The notes under the pieces were generated by a model. The model worked only from the letters and a program-made list of their open reading frames with translations, was not told the origin of the DNA and ran no database searches. A stretch of 9,339 nucleotides of DNA from Thermoplasmata archaeon (GTDB lineage: Archaea > Thermoplasmatota > Thermoplasmata > Thermoplasmatales > Thermoplasmataceae), in assembly GCA_021835265.1 (NCBI GenBank), contig JAKBQK010000281.1, forward strand, positions 1 through 9,339, read 5' to 3'. A program made the translations under genes and the position numbers. Of this stretch, positions 6,101-9,339 are shown in pieces (positions within the stretch are counted from its first letter, which is position 1; the number at the start of each line of letters is the position of its first letter).

Positions 6101-8453
6101 AGGAATTCCTGACTTAGATCTTGCGTTAGATGGGAAAAGTCTATTGCTCAAAGGAGACAATGGCACAGGGAAAAGTTCAATAGTAGATTCACTGGAATTT
6201 GTCTTCACTGGTAAAATAGCACATTTGGAGGAAATTCAATCCCTCGATGCGGAAACGCATATACCGCATGTTGATTACCCTGCGAAGGATCTCGATGTTT
6301 GTTTGACTTTTGATCCTGGTTCTGTGGTTGTAGAAAAGAAATCATTCTCTTCTTTCACAGTCCCAGAGATCCTATCTGCATATTTCCGAACTGCTCAAAC
6401 CAAAACCTTCATACTAAAAAGGTCACAAGTTCTTGCATTGATTGCAAGTCGTCCAGGAGAGAGGTTTGCTGCAATTGGAAGCATAATGGGAATTGACTTC
6501 TTAGATGACCAAGAGCTGGAAATGAAAAGTGCCAGAGACAAAGCTTCTGCTGACTTGGAGGCTACCAAATATATTATTTCACAATACTTTAAGGATATCT
6601 CTAGTGCGGTTGGTACACCCGTTATTAATTTACAGGACGCCCTGTATGCTTTGAATAAGATGTTGTCAGGTGAAGGAATGAAAGAGCTGTCTTCCCTCAA
6701 AGGTGGAAACAGCTATGTAAGCAGCATATTAAGAAATGTACGGAAGTCTCACAGCTCCGAAAAGGCATCTTTACTAGATAATTTGAAATTAGAACTGAAT
6801 AACGAACTTATTCCGAAAGAGATAATCAATAAGACCAATGAATTGAATGACTCTTTGAAAAAGTTGTTTGGTGTAGATACGGAACGAAATATTTTATTTC
6901 TGCGCTTAGCAGAGTTGGGTAAGAATTTTCTTGAAACGGGTTCAGAGACGGTGTGCCCAATCTGTGAACAGAAAATTGACCCGGACGGCTTAATACTGGA
7001 TCTGTCGAGAAGAATTGAAAAATTTCGAGCAATATCTGATTGCGCTTCAAATGTCAGACAAAAGGCTACCTCTCTGTCAAGAGTCTTGGATTCAACGATA
7101 TTGAACCTAACCAACCTAACTTACAAAATTGTAAAATTCACTGAATTATCCTCGGAGAATCAACGACTTTTAGATGTCAAAGTTGAATTAACTAAGATGA
7201 AGTCTGAAGTTGATGAAGCCGAGAAATTGGTACTCAAAAGCAAAATTAAGCCGATAGATGAAAGCATCAGAACAGCAGAAGAAATTAAGAAAAATCTTTT
7301 GATCAAAAGTGACACTCTATTAAAAGAGTTAAGTCTAACCGAGTCAGAAACTAAGGACGTGAGTCTATCAGCAACTATTTCAAGAACCTGTGTAATTGCC
7401 GAGAACATCCGCTCCAAAGAATCTCAATTAGAAAAACAAAAACAAATTTATCAAATTACAAACGATATCTATTCAAGTTTCGGTACCGTCAAAACTGTCA
7501 AGATTCAGAATGTTTATTCTGAAATTAGAGATAGCATAGAAAAATTCTATTCCTTTCTGCATCCTAATGATGCCCACAAGAATATTGAACTGCAAGTATC
7601 AAGAAAGAAAAGAGCGAGCACAGATTTGAAAATCGAATCATTCGGGAAAAAAGGAGAGGACCCAAGGGGTTTTGAAAGCGAAGGTCACTTAGACTCTTTG
7701 GGACTATGCATATTTTTGGCGTTCATCAAAAGATTCAATGGCAGTCTTCCATTAATGATATTAGATGATGTCGTTGCTACCATAGATTCAGACCACAGAC
7801 AGAGGATTGCAGATCTACTTATGGAAGAATTCGCTGATAAGCAAATAATTATTACGACCCATGATGAGGCCTGGTATAGAGAACTGGTTGCAACTCAAAG
7901 GAAATATGGAAAGGAGTCTTACTTTGTGAATCTAATTATCACTGGATGGTCCAGGAATCTTGGCATCAGTCTGCTAAGTTACAAACCACAATGGGAAAAG
8001 ATTAAGGATTACATCAGAACTGGAGATAAAACTGGTGCTGGAAATGCTGGTAGACAATACCTAGAATCGGTACTCCAAGAATTAAGCGAAACTACTCGCA
8101 CCCCAGTCCCGTTTAAAATATCCGGAAACCTCGATGTATTCGATCTATATGATCCTCTTAAGAGAAGACTCAAGTTGCTGATTGCAGACTCGGATTTTAG
8201 TTTGAAAGTGGAAAGGGCATTTAGAGATCTTAGTAGCACCTCATATATGGGAAATTTGCTTTCTCATAAGAACAGATTGGCAGATCAATTCGCGATAAAT
8301 GAAATTGAGAACTTTTGTAACTCTGTAAGATATCTTGAAAAGCTCTTTTGTTGTCCTTCCTGCAATCACCAAATCAAGTACTTCCCTGATCTAGGAGAAT
8401 TAATTTGTTCAAACAAGAAATGCTCCAATAAGAGCATCATAAAGACTAAATGA
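6063..8453 (+). CDS. Rad50/RecF/SMC-like ABC ATPase with zinc-hook motif and C-terminal zinc ribbon, putative defence ATPase
   Basis: 796 aa. The N-terminal half-ATPase has FRGIPDLDL, Walker A GDNGTGKSS at 31-39, and a Q-loop near Gln122 (ILKRSQVLALI). A coiled-coil-rich middle (about 150-500) is interrupted by CPIC at 298-301, a zinc-hook-like turn suggesting Rad50-style dimerisation. The C-terminal half-ATPase has the ABC signature ESEGHLDSLG (538-547), Walker B PLMILDD with D568/D569, a D-loop ATID, and His600 of the H-loop. All motifs for ATP hydrolysis are intact. After the ATPase comes an unusual extension (about 605-796) with an alpha-helical region and a zinc ribbon, C764-x2-C767-x14-C782-x4-C787. 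The coiled coil is far shorter than in housekeeping Rad50, and no Mre11 gene is adjacent. Such solitary SMC-like ATPases occur in Lamassu, ABC-three-component and related defence systems; the exact family is not determined. ATG 6063 is fixed by a stop at 6048-6050 and GAGGT 8 bases upstream. No nuclease domain is recognised, so the effector, if any, is the C-terminal extension or the small upstream protein. Confidence 0.85.
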   Translation: MIKIKNIRIKAFRGIPDLDLALDGKSLLLKGDNGTGKSSIVDSLEFVFTGKIAHLEEIQSLDAETHIPHVDYPAKDLDVCLTFDPGSVVVEKKSFSSFTVPEILSAYFRTAQTKTFILKRSQVLALIASRPGERFAAIGSIMGIDFLDDQELEMKSARDKASADLEATKYIISQYFKDISSAVGTPVINLQDALYALNKMLSGEGMKELSSLKGGNSYVSSILRNVRKSHSSEKASLLDNLKLELNNELIPKEIINKTNELNDSLKKLFGVDTERNILFLRLAELGKNFLETGSETVCPICEQKIDPDGLILDLSRRIEKFRAISDCASNVRQKATSLSRVLDSTILNLTNLTYKIVKFTELSSENQRLLDVKVELTKMKSEVDEAEKLVLKSKIKPIDESIRTAEEIKKNLLIKSDTLLKELSLTESETKDVSLSATISRTCVIAENIRSKESQLEKQKQIYQITNDIYSSFGTVKTVKIQNVYSEIRDSIEKFYSFLHPNDAHKNIELQVSRKKRASTDLKIESFGKKGEDPRGFESEGHLDSLGLCIFLAFIKRFNGSLPLMILDDVVATIDSDHRQRIADLLMEEFADKQIIITTHDEAWYRELVATQRKYGKESYFVNLIITGWSRNLGISLLSYKPQWEKIKDYIRTGDKTGAGNAGRQYLESVLQELSETTRTPVPFKISGNLDVFDLYDPLKRRLKLLIADSDFSLKVERAFRDLSSTSYMGNLLSHKNRLADQFAINEIENFCNSVRYLEKLFCCPSCNHQIKYFPDLGELICSNKKCSNKSIIKTK

Positions 8454-8546
8454 TGTAACATCGCCTATTTGTAAATCTCCATCTTCTCACGTCAAATAGC
8501 AATAGAAAAGCGGCTACGGAGCTGGTTAATCTATCTCAAAAAGATA

Positions 8547-8705
8547 TCATAATTTCATTTCTGAGTGATCCATGAGCCAAGATACAACCTCATCCATTGT
8601 CTCTAACTCAAGCTTAAATTTCAGTTTCCTTAGTTTCTCATACGTTTCTTTCGTAACACGAAGCTGAGGAAACTCAGATTTAGGTTTTCCCCTTTTTCCC
8701 GGCAT
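8547..8705 (-). CDS. Small ribbon-helix-helix-like protein, probable repressor or antitoxin-like regulator
   Basis: 52 aa from ATG 8705, read as a leaderless start because TTTAAAT on the minus strand (centre about 8733) lies 28 bases upstream. ATG 8717 would add four residues, and the open frame runs further to 8804 but would cross the promoter. The basic N-terminus (PGKRGKPKSEF) leads to one strand, PQLRVTKETYEKL, then two helices, KLRKLKFKLEL and TMDEVVSWLMDHSE. This is the usual pattern of archaeal ribbon-helix-helix or VapB-like proteins, whose paired strands bind DNA as dimers. No toxin gene is adjacent. The facing intergenic region holds repeated TGTCGAT half-sites, so the likely job is to repress its own promoter and the integrase operon. 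Function is inference; the fold call is moderate. Confidence 0.7.
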   Translation of the reverse strand: MPGKRGKPKSEFPQLRVTKETYEKLRKLKFKLELETMDEVVSWLMDHSEMKL

Positions 8706-8728
8706 TAATGGAGGCATAAATATGTCGA

Positions 8729-8737
8729 ATTTAAATA
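8729..8737 (-). promoter_or_regulatory. TATA-like promoter of the ribbon-helix-helix gene
   Basis: Read on the minus strand this is TATTTAAAT, with its centre about 28 bases before ATG 8705 and no Shine-Dalgarno sequence between. The spacing fits an archaeal leaderless transcript starting at or next to the ATG. Confidence 0.5.
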
Positions 8738-8756
8738 CGTTGTCGATGGTGTCGAT

Positions 8757-8766
8757 AACTATATAT
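8757..8766 (+). promoter_or_regulatory. TATA-like promoter of the 73-aa/integrase operon
   Basis: AACTATATAT centred near 8762 would start transcription at about 8787, inside the perfect TTGTCGAT palindrome (8786-8804). This gives a leader of about 40 bases ending in AAGGAGG (8811-8817), a strong ribosome site 10 bases before ATG 8828. A bound repressor would block this start directly. Confidence 0.5.
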
Positions 8767-8827
8767 CCGCCAAGCGTATAGACTCTTGTCGATGAAATCG
8801 ACAAAATAAGAAGGAGGAATAAAGTCT

Positions 8828-9049
8828 ATGTCTAGGAAAATCGATTTTGATGCGCAGGAACCATCACTAAACAGGCGAGAAAGCCTTTCGACTGAAGACA
8901 ACGGATTAATGTCACTCTTTGGTGTACAAATCTCGCAACCTTCTACCAATTTGTTAGAAGGGTTCATTGAAGAGGAGAAGCAAGACCCTTTGGTTCTGGA
9001 AAAATATATGAAACAAGAAATGGAGTGCCTTAATGGAGTTGTTGAGTGA
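8828..9049 (+). CDS. Small acidic protein in the integrase operon
   Basis: 73 aa from ATG 8828, preceded by AAGGAGG, the clearest ribosome site in the window. The protein is acidic and polar, with a helical C-terminal part (LLEGFIEEEKQDPLVLEKYMKQEMECL). It has no recognised domain. Its TGA (9047-9049) is immediately followed by the ATG of the recombinase gene, so the two are co-transcribed and probably translationally coupled. By position it could be an accessory factor such as a directionality factor, but it lacks the basic DNA-binding character usual for those. That role is speculation. The long frame on the other strand (8731-9309) is a shadow. Confidence 0.65.
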   Translation: MSRKIDFDAQEPSLNRRESLSTEDNGLMSLFGVQISQPSTNLLEGFIEEEKQDPLVLEKYMKQEMECLNGVVE

Positions 9050-9339
9050 ATGAATCTTGTTGAAAAGGACATGCAAGAATTTGAAGACTGGATGTATGAG
9101 AAGTTTTCAAGATCAACGATAGAAGACACGTCAAGAAAGATAAGATTCTTTTCCAAACAATGCCAACTCTCTTCAAGGGAGAGTATAAGAGAGTTCCTTA
9201 TTAACGAAAGGAGGAAAGGGTCCTCCAAACAGAAAGTAAATGAATACATCAAGTACCTCAACAGGTGGATTTCCATCCAGTCTTCCTTTGGAAGAGAAGG
9301 ATGGGACAAGTTTGTTTATGTTCACAGTCAGAAGAATCA
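9050..9339 (+). CDS. Tyrosine recombinase/integrase, N-terminal part, cut by the window edge
   Basis: From ATG 9050, directly after the upstream stop, the frame is open to the right edge (96 codons). The visible part resembles the SAM-like core-binding domain of archaeal XerC/XerD-type integrases: an acidic first helix (VEKDMQEFEDWMYEKFS), a second, RSTIEDTSRKIRFFSKQ, then SSRESIREFLINERRKG, and a helix NEYIKYLNRWISI. The family clasps DNA with this domain, and the catalytic domain with the R-K-H-R-Y residues should follow outside the window. It would mediate integration or excision of the element carrying this region, or resolve dimers. The catalytic residues cannot be seen, so activity is unknown. 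Confidence 0.7.
   Translation, partial: MNLVEKDMQEFEDWMYEKFSRSTIEDTSRKIRFFSKQCQLSSRESIREFLINERRKGSSKQKVNEYIKYLNRWISIQSSFGREGWDKFVYVHSQKN

Larger units (their letters stand above)
8723..8804. promoter_or_regulatory. Divergent operator region with five TGTCGA half-sites
   Basis: TGTCGA occurs at 8723-8728, TGTCGAT at 8741-8747 and at 8750-8756 (a 9-base direct repeat), and TTGTCGAT at 8786-8793 paired with ATCGACAA at 8797-8804 around a GAA spacer, a perfect 8+3+8 palindrome. The sites surround the minus-strand TATA element of the small ribbon-helix-helix gene and cover the predicted start of the plus operon. Direct half-sites at about one helical turn are what ribbon-helix-helix dimers often bind side by side. 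Binding by the adjacent protein is inferred. Confidence 0.6.

Noticed and set aside
6063..8453. Housekeeping Rad50
   Set aside because: There is no adjacent Mre11, HerA or NurA, the coiled coil is much shorter than Rad50's, and the zinc-ribbon extension and defence context argue for a dedicated accessory ATPase.
8741..8804. CRISPR-like or iteron array from the repeated TGTCGAT words
   Set aside because: The units are only 6-8 bases, the spacing is irregular and one copy is inverted, which fits an operator rather than CRISPR. No origin features such as a Rep gene are nearby.
8731..9309. 192-codon open frame on the minus strand
   Set aside because: It lies opposite the 73-aa gene and the integrase start, which have a strong ribosome site, a tandem stop-start junction and family-like sequence. 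The minus translation is Ser/Phe/Ile-rich shadow sequence.

Overview
The window looks like an accessory defence and mobile-element region from an AT-rich archaeon, probably metagenomic. The archaeal call is an inference. It rests on TATA-like boxes about 25-28 bases upstream of likely transcription starts (near 2738, 5857, 8730 and 8757), one gene whose best start would be leaderless (ribbon-helix-helix-like gene at 8705), an archaeal-style winged-helix protein, an archaeal-looking integrase N-terminus, and arginine codons dominated by AGA/AGG. Purine-rich Shine-Dalgarno sites (GGAGG, GAGGT) are also present, so a bacterial host is not strictly excluded.

Left part (1-2622): the tail of a gene entering from outside, which looks richer in G than the rest; a roughly 100-codon remnant of an anti-phage dCTP/cytidine deaminase (AvcD/DcdV type) on the minus strand; about 300 bases with no supportable gene; a small winged-helix regulator on the minus strand; then a minus-strand two-gene operon (71-aa protein plus 321-aa zinc-motif/winged-helix/beta-rich protein) joined by an ATGA overlap and of unknown function.

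Centre (2801-5654): a complete SPARTA-type short Argonaute operon, TIR-APAZ followed by a catalytically dead MID-PIWI short pAgo that starts inside the end of the TIR-APAZ gene. From the known family, the two proteins form a complex that uses a small guide to detect invader nucleic acid and then hydrolyses NAD(P)+ through TIR, stopping the infected cell.

Right-centre (5655-8453): a 266-base intergenic stretch with two perfect hairpins and a promoter, a 59-aa acidic helical ORF with a GTG start, and, overlapping its end by 38 bases, a 796-aa Rad50/RecF/SMC-like ABC ATPase with a CPIC zinc-hook-like motif and an unusual 190-residue C-terminal extension ending in a four-cysteine zinc ribbon. This pair is the best candidate in the window for a poorly described or new defence module.

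Right end (8547-9339): a 52-aa ribbon-helix-helix-like protein faces away from a plus-strand operon holding a 73-aa acidic protein and the N-terminus of a tyrosine recombinase that runs off the window. The intergenic region between them carries five copies of a TGTCGA(T) half-site, including a perfect 8+3+8 palindrome over the predicted transcription start, which looks like the operator of a genetic switch. The integrase next to one intact known defence system, one candidate system and one dead defence gene suggests a defence island carried on, or built beside, an integrative element.
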